Shown: positions 44,499 to 57,551 of the stretch, piece by piece | Layout: the number at the start of each line of letters is the position of its first letter | Numbering within the stretch: position 1 is the first letter of the stretch | Assembly (NCBI GenBank): GCA_002440745.1 | Contig: DJVB01000049.1 | Location: 124,001 to 188,000 of the forward strand | Source of the DNA: Bacteroidales bacterium UBA6267 | Lineage (GTDB): Bacteria > Bacteroidota > Bacteroidia > Bacteroidales > UBA1556 | DNA length: 64,000 nucleotides | Reading direction: 5' to 3' | The notes under the pieces: generated by a model | The model's input: the letters and a program-made list of their open reading frames with translations, nothing else | What the model was told of the DNA's origin: nothing | The model's database searches: none | Made by a program: the position numbers and the translations under genes

Positions 44499-45190
44499 AA
44501 ATTCAGATAAAAATCTCTCGTCATTTTTTTATACTCATCGCCAAACTCTTTTTCTGAATTTCGCAAGGTGATATATTCTGTAACTAATGGCTTTGAAATT
44601 TTCCCAAATTGCAATAAAACTCTTTTCGGATTATGATTTTCGAAGTGCTTTATGAAACAACTTCTTTGTAGAAACAGTCCATGCTTCAAACACAACTCCG
44701 TAAGACTGTTCAAAGATTTTGTATCATAAACCAAAGAAATTATTCCATGTGGACTTAAAATATCAGCAACTTTCCTAACCATCGATTCCAAAAAACCCTC
44801 TCCTTGAGTTCGAGCCAAAAAACGCCCGTAATTTTTAGGATGAATAGTCTCACTGAAATAGGGAGGATTAGATATAATTGTATCCACTTCATTTTGAAAG
44901 TCAAAGGTCAAAAAATCATATTTATAAAAATGAATGTTTTGATTCTGAGGAAAAGTTTGCAGATTGGTCAAAGAATCAAGGAATGCTCCTTCATGTATTT
45001 CAATTCCAATATATTCACAGTCTGGAAAACGTTGAGCCATCATAAATGTCAATAAACCACAGCCACTTCCCAAATCAATGGTAAGTCCATTCTCAATAGA
45101 ATTAGCCCAAGCCCCAAGAAGAACGGAATCCATTCCGATTTTCATAGGAGTGTTTTCATCGATAAGACAAAACTTTTTGAAGCAAAACAT
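44495..45190 (-). CDS. trmN6: tRNA1(Val) adenine-37 N6-methyltransferase (YfiC/TrmN6)
   Basis: 231 residues. SAM-binding motif I DLGSGCGLL at 39-47, acidic E64/E66 after motif II, and the N6-adenine methylation motif NPPY at 108-111. N-terminal FKKFCLIDENTPMKIGMDSVLLGAW is the YfiC family signature. Role: methylates N6 of A37 in tRNA1-Val. Downstream of rimM with a 4-base gap, so the two form a small tRNA/ribosome-modification operon. It ends tail-to-tail with porU with a four-base overlap. Confidence 0.9.
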   Translation of the reverse strand: MFCFKKFCLIDENTPMKIGMDSVLLGAWANSIENGLTIDLGSGCGLLTFMMAQRFPDCEYIGIEIHEGAFLDSLTNLQTFPQNQNIHFYKYDFLTFDFQNEVDTIISNPPYFSETIHPKNYGRFLARTQGEGFLESMVRKVADILSPHGIISLVYDTKSLNSLTELCLKHGLFLQRSCFIKHFENHNPKRVLLQFGKISKPLVTEYITLRNSEKEFGDEYKKMTRDFYLNF

Positions 45191-45194
45191 AGGA

Positions 45195-45713
45195 TTACAA
45201 GTCTAACAATCCATCCGGTAAACTTAGGTATAATGACTTTCCAATCTCATCAATTCTGATTATAAATGCTTCAACTAAAGGAATAAATACCTCTTTCTTT
45301 TTATAGGTCAATACGATAAGAAACTGAGTTTTGTTCTCAATCAGGTCTTCCACTAAGCCTAAAAAATCCGAATTATTAAATACCGACCAGCCTATAATAT
45401 TTTCGTCAGCGATTAGAGTTGATCTTGGTATATCAATATCACTATTCTGCAAAAAAACATCAGAATTTATGAATTTTCGAGCCTCGTTATCATCCTCACA
45501 ATTAGCGAGATTAATCAAAAGCGAATCATCAGTAAGCATACTAAATTCCCGCAGTCGAAATGGCACCTTTTCCGAATCCATTTCAAAAAAAATAAACTCT
45601 AATGAAGGTTTAACTACTGAAGCACTGTAATTGCTCAATCGACAAACCAAATCTCCTTTATATCCATGAGTTCGAGAGATTTTACCGATAAAAATCAGAT
45701 TAGAAATTGCCAT
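45195..45713 (-). CDS. rimM: Ribosome maturation factor RimM
   Basis: 172 residues. N-terminal RimM domain with the IGKISRTHGYKGDLV signature (E. coli: GxxGxxGxxGxV-like), then a PRC-barrel domain (about 95-170, with DENIIGWSVFNN and FIPLVEAFIIRID). Role: binds S19 and helps maturation of the 30S head. Usually beside rpsP and trmD; rpsP is not present here. Followed by trmN6 after 4 bases. Confidence 0.93.
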   Translation of the reverse strand: MAISNLIFIGKISRTHGYKGDLVCRLSNYSASVVKPSLEFIFFEMDSEKVPFRLREFSMLTDDSLLINLANCEDDNEARKFINSDVFLQNSDIDIPRSTLIADENIIGWSVFNNSDFLGLVEDLIENKTQFLIVLTYKKKEVFIPLVEAFIIRIDEIGKSLYLSLPDGLLDL

Positions 45714-45743
45714 TAAAATTATTTAAAGGTTAGCCAAGCAAAA

Positions 45744-45778
45744 ATAAAAAAACAGATTAACATTTTGCTAATCTGTTT
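45744..45778 (-). terminator. Terminator of gcvT
   Basis: AACAGATTA (45751-45759) pairs with TAATCTGTT (45769-45777), loop of nine bases; read on the minus strand it is followed by seven T residues, 23 bases after the gcvT stop. Confidence 0.85.
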
Positions 45779-45800
45779 CATTAAAAACAAGTTATCGTTT

Positions 45801-46886
45801 TTACTTAAAGAATGGTATTTTAACTATTTGAGCCTTAACTAATTTCTCGCGAATTTTTATGTAAATCTCTGTGCCAATTTTAGAAAAATCCGATTGCACA
45901 TAGGCCATTCCGATTCCTTCGTGAAGCATAGGTGACATTGTTCCACTGGTTACATGACCAATATTTTCACCATCCTTATCACAAACTTCATAGTCGTGGC
46001 GCGGGACACCCTTTTCTAATAGTTTAAAACCTTTAAGCATTTTTGAAGGGCCATTATTTTTGATATTCTCATGGAAATTACGATTAATGAAATCGTTGCC
46101 GGGAACAAATTTGGTAATCCAGCCCAAACCGGCTTCAATAGGAGAAGTGGTATCGTTTATATCGTTTCCATATAAGCAAAAACCTGATTCGAGACGCAAA
46201 GTATCACGAGCTCCCAAACCAATTGGTTTGATTCCAAATTCAGTCCCTGCCTCTAAAACAGCCTCATAAACCTTAATGGCATCAGCATTTTTGATATAAA
46301 TCTCGCAGCCACCTGAACCGGTATAACCGGTGGTTGAGAGTAAAACATCTTCAATTCCGGCAAAGGTTAACTCTTTAAATGTATAATACTCCATATCCTC
46401 AATTGGAGTTTCGGTGAGCTTTTGCATTGCTTTCAAAGCTAAAGGACCTTGAATGGCTAATTGCGAAACATCCGAGGAAGCATTAATAAGTTCAGCACCA
46501 AATTTATTATTGGAAGTTACCCATGCCCAATCTTTATCGATATTAGCAGCATTAACCACTAATAAAAATTTTTCCTGATTAAAACGATAAACAAGCAAAT
46601 CGTCAACGATGCCTCCATCGAAATTAGGAAAGCAAGAATATTGAACTTTTCCATCAAAAAGTGCTGCTACATCATTGGAAGTGAGATATTGAACCGTTTG
46701 AAAGGCATTTGGCCCCAAAACCCAAAACTCACCCATGTGAGAAACATCGAATACCCCTACCCCTTGACGTACTGTTTGATGTTCTGCATTTATACCTTCA
46801 AATTGAACAGGCATATTATAACCGGCGAATGGAACCATTTTTCCTCCCAGTTTGATGTGCATAGTTGATAATGCTGTATCTTTCAT
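45801..46886 (-). CDS. gcvT: Glycine cleavage system aminomethyltransferase (T protein)
   Basis: 361 residues, standard length. Contains the folate-binding features VGVFDVSHMGEFWV, GGIVDDLLVYR (catalytic Asp), GYTGSGGCEIY, GLGARDTLRLESGFCLYGNDI, GLGWITKF and the C-terminal barrel GHVTSGTMSPML. Role: transfers the methylene group from the aminomethylated H protein to tetrahydrofolate, releasing ammonia. No other gcv gene is nearby; it is monocistronic with its own -7 box and terminator. Confidence 0.96.
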   Translation of the reverse strand: MKDTALSTMHIKLGGKMVPFAGYNMPVQFEGINAEHQTVRQGVGVFDVSHMGEFWVLGPNAFQTVQYLTSNDVAALFDGKVQYSCFPNFDGGIVDDLLVYRFNQEKFLLVVNAANIDKDWAWVTSNNKFGAELINASSDVSQLAIQGPLALKAMQKLTETPIEDMEYYTFKELTFAGIEDVLLSTTGYTGSGGCEIYIKNADAIKVYEAVLEAGTEFGIKPIGLGARDTLRLESGFCLYGNDINDTTSPIEAGLGWITKFVPGNDFINRNFHENIKNNGPSKMLKGFKLLEKGVPRHDYEVCDKDGENIGHVTSGTMSPMLHEGIGMAYVQSDFSKIGTEIYIKIREKLVKAQIVKIPFFK

Positions 46887-46912
46887 AAAATTGTGATTTT
46901 AGATGTAAAACG

Positions 46913-46920
46913 CAAAAGTA
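46913..46920 (-). promoter_or_regulatory. -7 box for gcvT
   Basis: TACTTTTG on the minus strand, 26 bases before the gcvT start; no TTG at 17-21 bases. Confidence 0.45.
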
Positions 46921-47016
46921 TTAAATTAAAATCAATCTATAGCCATCTCTATCATCTATTTTACATACCAAGCTATGATTTTTTTTCCAAGTACAGAATT
47001 AAGGAGAAATATGAAG

Positions 47017-47024
47017 TACTTTTG
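47017..47024 (+). promoter_or_regulatory. -7 box for the membrane dehydratase gene
   Basis: TACTTTTG, 26 bases before the ATG at 47051; upstream TTG not identified. Confidence 0.45.
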
Positions 47025-47050
47025 CATTCAATTTTCGTATTGACAAAGTT

Positions 47051-48916
47051 ATGATTTACAAAAACCGAACTACACCAAGAAGCATCATTTTAGGAATCGA
47101 CATTGTAATTGTCTTTATATCAATTATGTTGGCCTATCTGCTTCGGTTCAACTTCAATATTCCTCAGACCGAAATCGACTTGTTACCATGGGCAATACTG
47201 GCAATTTTATCGATTCGATTTTTCAGTTTTTTGTTAAGTAAAATATTTGCCGGAATCATTCGATACACTGAAATTCAAGATGTTATTCGAGTTTTAGCGG
47301 TAAGCCTTGTGGGAACAGTTTTTATAGCACTTTTCAACTTAATAAATCATTTCTTCACAGATTTATACCTTATCCCCCGTTCTGTCATTATTATTGAATT
47401 AATTACCACCTCGTTAGGATTAATCTTTTTTCGCCTTATAGTAAAAGTTTCTTACACAGAATTCAAAACCAATAATCAAACGCAAAAAAACATAATAATT
47501 TTTGGAGCAGGTGATGCCGCAATAATTGCCAAAGCTGCCATTTCGCGACAACCGGATGCTAACAATAAGGTGATTGCCTTTTTTGACGATAATTCCAAAA
47601 AAACCGGAAAGAAAATAGAAGGAATTACCATCCTTCCAGCAGACGAACTTGAAGATTTTATCTCAAAAAATGAGGTGCATATCATGATTATTGCTGTTCA
47701 AAATATTTCTCCAAAAAGAAAAACTGAGATTGCGAATCTATGTTTAAATGCCGGTCTAACCGTCAAAGATATTCCTCCAGTAAACGATTGGATTAATGGA
47801 GAATTGAGTGCAAAACAAATCAAAGATATCGATATTACCGACTTACTTGAACGGGATGAAATTACCATCAATCATCACGAAATTAAAAAAGCCTTTCATT
47901 CAAAAAAAATATTAGTTACAGGTGCTGCAGGTTCAATAGGTAGTGAAATTGTTAGGCAGCTTTTGGTTTTCAATCCGGCGCATCTAATCCTCATCGACCA
48001 AGCCGAAACACCTTTACATCATCTTGATTTAGAGCTTAATACGCAAAAGAAAGTGGACACAACTTTTTTAATTGCTGACATACGTGAGGTAAATGTTCTT
48101 ACCAATATATTTCAAAAATACCAACCACAAATTGTATTTCATGCGGCAGCATATAAACATGTTCCAATGATGGAAAACAATCCTGCAGAAGCTGTAAAAA
48201 CTAATATTTTGGGGACAAAGAATCTTGCTGATTTATCCATAAAATTTGGCGTAGAATCTTTTGTGATGATTAGCAGCGACAAAGCGGTAAACCCAACGAA
48301 CGTTATGGGCGCCACAAAACGAATTGCAGAAATTTATATCCAATCCCAAGGGATGAATGATGTAAGCACTAAGTTTATCACTACACGATTTGGCAATGTT
48401 TTGGGCTCAAATGGTTCTGTAATTCCACTTTTCAAAAAACAAATTCAAGAACGTAAACCCATCACAATAACCCACCCGGACATAACCCGATATTTCATGA
48501 CCATTCCAGAAGCTTCTAAATTAGTATTAGAAGCAGCTGCCGGTGGCAAAAAGAATGAAATCTTTGTATTTGATATGGGAAAATCGGTGAAGATATATGA
48601 TTTGGCTAAGAAAATGATTAAATTATATGGCCTTGAATTAGGCACCGATATTCAAATTATTTTTACCGGATTAAGACCCGGCGAAAAACTATATGAAGAG
48701 CTTTTAGCCAATGCTGAAAATACACTTCCAACGGAAAACAAGAAGATTCTGAAAGCCAAGGTTAGAGAAATAAATAGCAAAGAAGCTCAAGAGTTGATTG
48801 AAACCTTAATAGAGCAAAGTCGTTCCAATTCTGAAAATACAGAAATTGTGAAACTAATGAAAAAGATAGTTCCGGAATTTAAAAGTCAAAACTCCCAGTA
48901 TGAATTATTAGATTAG
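47051..48916 (+). CDS. Membrane nucleotide-sugar 4,6-dehydratase (CapD/WbpM/PglF family)
   Basis: 621 residues. Four transmembrane helices (about 12-32, 42-62, 78-98, 107-127), a CoA-binding-like Rossmann domain (about 140-260, IIFGAGDAAIIAK), then the catalytic SDR domain with GAAGSIG at 291-297, DIREVN, FHAAAYKHVPMME and ISSDKAVNP. The SDR active site reads MGATK (M419, K423): Met replaces the usual Tyr, as in WbpM-type membrane dehydratases. Probable reaction: UDP-GlcNAc to UDP-4-keto-6-deoxy-GlcNAc, the first step to bacillosamine or fucosamine-type sugars. Distant from the glycan cluster but likely the same pathway. Convergent overlap of four bases with the next gene. Confidence 0.9.
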   Translation: MIYKNRTTPRSIILGIDIVIVFISIMLAYLLRFNFNIPQTEIDLLPWAILAILSIRFFSFLLSKIFAGIIRYTEIQDVIRVLAVSLVGTVFIALFNLINHFFTDLYLIPRSVIIIELITTSLGLIFFRLIVKVSYTEFKTNNQTQKNIIIFGAGDAAIIAKAAISRQPDANNKVIAFFDDNSKKTGKKIEGITILPADELEDFISKNEVHIMIIAVQNISPKRKTEIANLCLNAGLTVKDIPPVNDWINGELSAKQIKDIDITDLLERDEITINHHEIKKAFHSKKILVTGAAGSIGSEIVRQLLVFNPAHLILIDQAETPLHHLDLELNTQKKVDTTFLIADIREVNVLTNIFQKYQPQIVFHAAAYKHVPMMENNPAEAVKTNILGTKNLADLSIKFGVESFVMISSDKAVNPTNVMGATKRIAEIYIQSQGMNDVSTKFITTRFGNVLGSNGSVIPLFKKQIQERKPITITHPDITRYFMTIPEASKLVLEAAAGGKKNEIFVFDMGKSVKIYDLAKKMIKLYGLELGTDIQIIFTGLRPGEKLYEELLANAENTLPTENKKILKAKVREINSKEAQELIETLIEQSRSNSENTEIVKLMKKIVPEFKSQNSQYELLD

Positions 48917-49224
48917 GCTTGAGCGTTTGGGCCAAGATTCATCGGGATTTTCACACTTTCAATATCTTGAATTTCGCCAAAATTTGCTTCAAACTTACGA
49001 ATGTTATCTTGCAAAGCATACATAAGTCTCTTAGCATGTTGCGGAGTAAGTATGATTCTTGACTTAACTTTAGCTTTCGGCACTCCCGGCATCATACGCA
49101 CAAAATCGACAATAAATTCAGAGTTGGAATGAGTGATAATTGCTAAATTAGCATAAGTACCTCCTGCAACTTCTTCACTTAATTCAATATTGATTTCTCC
49201 TTGATTAACTTGTTGGTTTTCCAT
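48913..49224 (-). CDS. DUF3467 domain protein
   Basis: 103 residues, no signal peptide. Matches the DUF3467 pattern: an acidic start (INIELSEEVAGGTYANLAIITHSNSEFIVDFVRMMPG) and a helical part RIILTPQHAKRLMYALQDNIRKFE. The function is unknown. It lies downstream of rpoC on the same strand, a placement I associate with Bacteroidota, separated by a terminator-like hairpin. It ends tail-to-tail with the dehydratase gene with a four-base overlap. Confidence 0.88.
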   Translation of the reverse strand: MENQQVNQGEINIELSEEVAGGTYANLAIITHSNSEFIVDFVRMMPGVPKAKVKSRIILTPQHAKRLMYALQDNIRKFEANFGEIQDIESVKIPMNLGPNAQA

Positions 49225-49236
49225 AATTTAAGTTTT

Positions 49237-49276
49237 AAAAAAAATGGGCAACAGATGTAAATCTATCACCCATTTT
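49237..49276 (-). terminator. Two-storey terminator hairpin behind rpoC
   Basis: AAAATGGG (49241-49248) pairs with CCCATTTT (49269-49276); inside, AGAT (49253-49256) pairs with ATCT (49261-49264) around a four-base loop, separated by a symmetrical 4x4 internal loop. On the minus strand a run of eight T follows. It lies between rpoC and the DUF3467 gene. Confidence 0.75.
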
Positions 49277-49292
49277 AGATTTTATTCAAAGT

Positions 49293-52200
49293 TTATTTTA
49301 CAATCTCTTCTTTTTCTTCCATTGCTTTGACAATATTCTCATAGTCATCCATGCTTCCAACAATCAAATGTTCGTATTCACGAAGACCTGTTCCTGCTGG
49401 AATCTTATGACCTACAATAACATTCTCTTTCAAGCCCATCAAAAAGTCGCGCTTAGCATTCACTGCAGCATCAGTAAGAACTTTAGTTGTTTCTTGGAAG
49501 GAAGCAGCAGAAATGAAACTTGATGTTTGAAGAGATGCTCTTGTGATACCCTGAAGAATCTGAGTGGCGGTTGCGGCTTTAGCATCGCGTGCTTCAACCA
49601 AACGCATATCCTTTCTTCTAAGATTTGAGTTTTCATCCCGCAAACGTCTTGCGCTAATAATCTGACCTGGTTTAAGCACTTCAGAATCACCGGCTTCAAT
49701 AACAATTTTCTTATCGAAAATCCAGTCGTTTTCTTCCATGAAATCAACCTTATTCACAACTTCATTCTCCAAGAATCTTGTATCACCTGGGTCTTCAATT
49801 TCGACCTTGCGCATCATTTGACGTACAATTACTTCAAAATGCTTATCATTAATTTTCACACCTTGAAGTCGATATACTTCTTGAACTTCATTAACGATAT
49901 ATTCCTGAACTTCAGTTGGTCCTTTTACAGCGAGAATACTAGCAGGAGTCATAGCACCTTCTGAAAGAGGTGTACCAGACTTAACGAAGTCGTTCTCTTG
50001 AGCTAAAATTTGTTTTGATGTGGGAATCAGATAACGCTTTTCTTCACCGGTTTTAGAGGTAATGATAACTTCTCTATTTCCACGTTTTAGCTTTTTGTTA
50101 AAGGTAACAGTACCATCAATTTCGGCAACAACAGCAGGATCGCTGGGATTTCGGGCCTCGAAGAGCTCGGTTACACGAGGCAAACCTCCGGTGATGTCAC
50201 CAGATTTACCAACGGCACGTGGTATTTTAACTAAGATTTCTCCGGCTTTAATCATGTCTCCCTCGTTAACAATTACGTGAGACTCAACAGGAATATCATA
50301 GCTACGCAATTCATTTCCAGACTCATCTACGATAAGAATAACGGGATTCTTTGATTTAACTTTAGCCTCAATAATTACTTTATCTTTATAACCGGTTTGT
50401 TCATCCGAAACTACCTTATAGGTTTGACCTTCAATGATATTTTCAAAAACAATTTTTCCGGTAACTTCCGAAACGATCGGAGCATTATAAGGATCCCAAC
50501 TACAAATCAAATCCTCTTTATTTACAACATCACCTTCGCCGAAATACAAATTGGAACCATAAGGCACATGATGAGACGCAAGAATGACACCCGTAGCAAT
50601 ATCCCTAATTTTCATTTCAGCCGAGCGACCTATTACAATCTTATATAGTTCGCCATCTGAATTGGTAAAGTCAACATAACGCAGTTCATCGAACTCTAAT
50701 TTACCATTATTACGTGATTTAATATTGGAAGTGATGGCAATGCTGGATGCAGTACCCCCAACGTGGAAGGTACGAAGTGTAAGCTGCGTACCTGGCTCAC
50801 CAATTGACTGAGCAGCAATAACACCAACAGCTTCACCTTTCTGTACCATTCTGCCGGTTGCCAAATTGCGACCATAACATTTAGAACATACACCCTTACG
50901 TGATTCGCAAGTCAATACCGAACGGATTTCGATTTGGTCGATGCCAGCATCTTCAATTTCTTTGGAAATACTTTCGGTTAACTCGTTTCCTGACGAAACA
51001 ATTAATTTGCCTGTTTTAGGATGGTAGATATCATGTAAACATGTCCGACCTAAAATACGATCATAAAGCGATTCTACTACCTCCTCATTACGTTTCAGAG
51101 CACCAACAACTAATCCGCGGAGAGTTCCACAGTCTTTTTCAGAAATGATAACATCCTGAGCAACATCAACGAGACGACGAGTAAGATAACCCGCATCGGC
51201 AGTTTTTAAAGCGGTATCAGCCAAACCTTTACGAGCACCGTGTGTACTGATAAAGTACTCAAGAACTGAAAGTCCTTCTTTAAAGTTAGCCAAAATCGGA
51301 TTTTCGATAATTTCGGCAGTGGAGGCTCCAGATTTTTGAGGTTTAGCCATAAGACCCCTCATCCCTGAGAGCTGACGAATCTGTTCTTTTGATCCCCGAG
51401 CACCGGAATCCAACATCATAAACACAGGATTGAAACCTTGTTTATCTGTAGAAATTTCCTTCATTAAGGTTTGGGTCAAACGGGAATTGGTATGTGTCCA
51501 AATGTCGATGATTTGATTATAACGTTCATTATTTGTAATGAATCCCATATTATAGTTATTCATTACTTCTTCAACTTCAGCATTTGCTTTAGCTATCATC
51601 GACTCTTTGATTGTAGGAACAAGGATATCACCCAAATTGAACGACAAACCTCCTTCATACGCCATCTTATATCCTAAGTTTTTGATATCATCCAAAAACT
51701 TAGCAGCAACATCATTACCGGTTTTACGGATAAGTAAACCAATAATGTCACGTAAAGATTTTTTAGTCAATAACTCATTTACATATCCATAAGCTTCAGG
51801 TACAACCTGATTGAAAAGCACACGACCTACTGTTGTCTCGATTAGTTCACAGCTCTTAGGATCGTCTCCTTTTGGGTTTCTAATTTTAACTTTTATAATC
51901 GCATGAAGATCAACTTTTAACTCGTTATAAGCAATGATTACTTCTTCAGGAGAATAAAAAGTCATTCCTTCCCCTTTAACAATATGTTCAGGTGCAGATT
52001 GACGTGGCTTAGTCATATAATAAAGTCCTAAAACCATGTCTTGTGAAGGCACTGCGATTGGAGCTCCATTTGCTGGGTTTAAGATATTGTGCGAAGCCAA
52101 CATAAGAATTTGAGCTTCCAAAATAGCAGCATTACTAAGTGGCACGTGAACCGCCATTTGGTCACCGTCAAAGTCGGCGTTGAAAGCCGTACATGCAAGA

Positions 52201-53594
52201 GGATGAAGCTGAATAGCTTTACCTTCAATAAGTTTTGGTTGGAAAGCTTGAATACCTAAACGGTGAAGTGTGGGAGCACGGTTTAGAAGAACCGGATGAC
52301 CTTTAAGCACGTTTTCGAGAATATCCCAAACAACGGGGTCTTTACGATCCACAATCTTCTTGGCGCTTTTTACTGTTTTAACAATACCTCTTTCGAGTAA
52401 TTTCCTTATAATAAATGGTTTATAAAGCTCAGACGCCATATCTTTTGGCAATCCGCACTCATTAAGCTTTAATTCAGGACCCACCACAATAACCGAACGA
52501 CCGGAATAATCGACACGTTTACCGAGCAAGTTTTGACGGAAACGTCCTTGCTTACCTTTGAGGCTATCGCTTAAAGATTTCAAAGCACGGTTGGAATCGG
52601 TTTTAACCGCAGAAGATTTTCTTGAATTATCGAAAAGCGAATCCACTGCTTCTTGCAACATGCGCTTTTCGTTTCTTAGAATCACATCAGGAGCTTTAAT
52701 CTCGATAAGTCTTTTCAACCGATTATTTCTGATGATAACCCTACGATATAAGTCGTTCAAATCGGAGGTAGCAAAACGACCTCCATCTAATGGAACTAAA
52801 GGACGAAGTTCCGGTGGGATAACCGGCACTACTTTTACTATCATCCATTCAGGTCTGTTTTCGGTACGAGTATTTGCATCACGGAAAGCTTCTACTACTT
52901 TCAAACGTTTTAATGCGTCTGATTTTCTTTGTTGAGAAGTTTCGTTATTTGCGGCATTTCGAAGGGTATATGAAAGTTCATCTAAGTCGAGACGCATGAG
53001 CAAATCATGAACTGCATCAGCGCCCATTTTTGCAATGAATTTATTTGGGTCATTATCATCAAGATACTGATTATCTGGAGGTAAAGAGTCGATGATATCA
53101 AAATATTCTTCTTCACTCAAAAAATCGAGGTATTGAAGACCATCTTTCTCTTTGATTCCGGGGCTGATTACGATATATTTTTCATAATAAATAACCGAAT
53201 CCAATTTTTTAGTAGGAATTCCCAAAAGTGCTCCAATTTTGTTTGGTAATGTTTTAAAAAACCAAATATGAGCAACCGGAACTACTAATTTAATATGTCC
53301 CATTCTTTCACGGCGAACTTTTTTCTCAGTTACCTCAACACCACAACGGTCGCAAACGATTCCTTTGTAACGGATACGTTTATACTTTCCGCAATGACAT
53401 TCATAATCCTTAACCGGTCCGAATATGCGCTCGCAGAATAAACCATCTCTTTCGGGCTTATAGGTGCGATAGTTGATAGTTTCAGGTTTTAAAACTTCAC
53501 CACTGGAACGTTCAAGAATCACTTCAGGTGATGCCAAACTAATGGTTATAGAATTAAAATTCTTTTGATCTGCCGAATATTGTTTAAAAGCCAT
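49293..53594 (-). CDS. rpoC: RNA polymerase beta' subunit
   Basis: 1433 residues. N-terminal zinc finger CHCGKYKR...CDRCGVEV, rudder/lid region, catalytic Mg site NADFDGDQM with D474, D476 and D478, bridge helix and trigger loop (SIGEPGTQLTLRTFHVGGTAS), and the second zinc site around CESRKGVCSKCYGRNLATG. Role: catalytic half of RNA polymerase. It follows rpoB after 28 bases. The terminator behind it marks the usual end of the operon. Confidence 0.98.
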   Translation of the reverse strand: MAFKQYSADQKNFNSITISLASPEVILERSSGEVLKPETINYRTYKPERDGLFCERIFGPVKDYECHCGKYKRIRYKGIVCDRCGVEVTEKKVRRERMGHIKLVVPVAHIWFFKTLPNKIGALLGIPTKKLDSVIYYEKYIVISPGIKEKDGLQYLDFLSEEEYFDIIDSLPPDNQYLDDNDPNKFIAKMGADAVHDLLMRLDLDELSYTLRNAANNETSQQRKSDALKRLKVVEAFRDANTRTENRPEWMIVKVVPVIPPELRPLVPLDGGRFATSDLNDLYRRVIIRNNRLKRLIEIKAPDVILRNEKRMLQEAVDSLFDNSRKSSAVKTDSNRALKSLSDSLKGKQGRFRQNLLGKRVDYSGRSVIVVGPELKLNECGLPKDMASELYKPFIIRKLLERGIVKTVKSAKKIVDRKDPVVWDILENVLKGHPVLLNRAPTLHRLGIQAFQPKLIEGKAIQLHPLACTAFNADFDGDQMAVHVPLSNAAILEAQILMLASHNILNPANGAPIAVPSQDMVLGLYYMTKPRQSAPEHIVKGEGMTFYSPEEVIIAYNELKVDLHAIIKVKIRNPKGDDPKSCELIETTVGRVLFNQVVPEAYGYVNELLTKKSLRDIIGLLIRKTGNDVAAKFLDDIKNLGYKMAYEGGLSFNLGDILVPTIKESMIAKANAEVEEVMNNYNMGFITNNERYNQIIDIWTHTNSRLTQTLMKEISTDKQGFNPVFMMLDSGARGSKEQIRQLSGMRGLMAKPQKSGASTAEIIENPILANFKEGLSVLEYFISTHGARKGLADTALKTADAGYLTRRLVDVAQDVIISEKDCGTLRGLVVGALKRNEEVVESLYDRILGRTCLHDIYHPKTGKLIVSSGNELTESISKEIEDAGIDQIEIRSVLTCESRKGVCSKCYGRNLATGRMVQKGEAVGVIAAQSIGEPGTQLTLRTFHVGGTASSIAITSNIKSRNNGKLEFDELRYVDFTNSDGELYKIVIGRSAEMKIRDIATGVILASHHVPYGSNLYFGEGDVVNKEDLICSWDPYNAPIVSEVTGKIVFENIIEGQTYKVVSDEQTGYKDKVIIEAKVKSKNPVILIVDESGNELRSYDIPVESHVIVNEGDMIKAGEILVKIPRAVGKSGDITGGLPRVTELFEARNPSDPAVVAEIDGTVTFNKKLKRGNREVIITSKTGEEKRYLIPTSKQILAQENDFVKSGTPLSEGAMTPASILAVKGPTEVQEYIVNEVQEVYRLQGVKINDKHFEVIVRQMMRKVEIEDPGDTRFLENEVVNKVDFMEENDWIFDKKIVIEAGDSEVLKPGQIISARRLRDENSNLRRKDMRLVEARDAKAATATQILQGITRASLQTSSFISAASFQETTKVLTDAAVNAKRDFLMGLKENVIVGHKIPAGTGLREYEHLIVGSMDDYENIVKAMEEKEEIVK

Positions 53595-53622
53595 ATTTAT
53601 TTCTTAATCAATTACAATACAA

Positions 53623-57441
<3,819 letters not shown>

Positions 57442-57490
57442 GGTTGCAGTCTTTAGAAGATTATTATAAAACCAATGAAATATACATCAA

Positions 57491-57523
57491 AGACCTTAGT
57501 CCGGAAATACCGGAATAAGGTCT
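57491..57523 (-). other. Strong intercistronic hairpin between rplL and rpoB
   Basis: AGACCTTA (57491-57498) pairs with TAAGGTCT (57516-57523) and TCCGG (57500-57504) with CCGGA (57510-57514), one G/A mismatch between the stems, loop of five bases. It is not followed by a T-run on the minus strand, so it is more likely an RNA processing or partial attenuation site than a full terminator; E. coli has an attenuator and an RNase III site in the same position. Confidence 0.75.
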
Positions 57524-57551
57524 ATGAAAAGTAAAAAATAAAACAAGTAAA

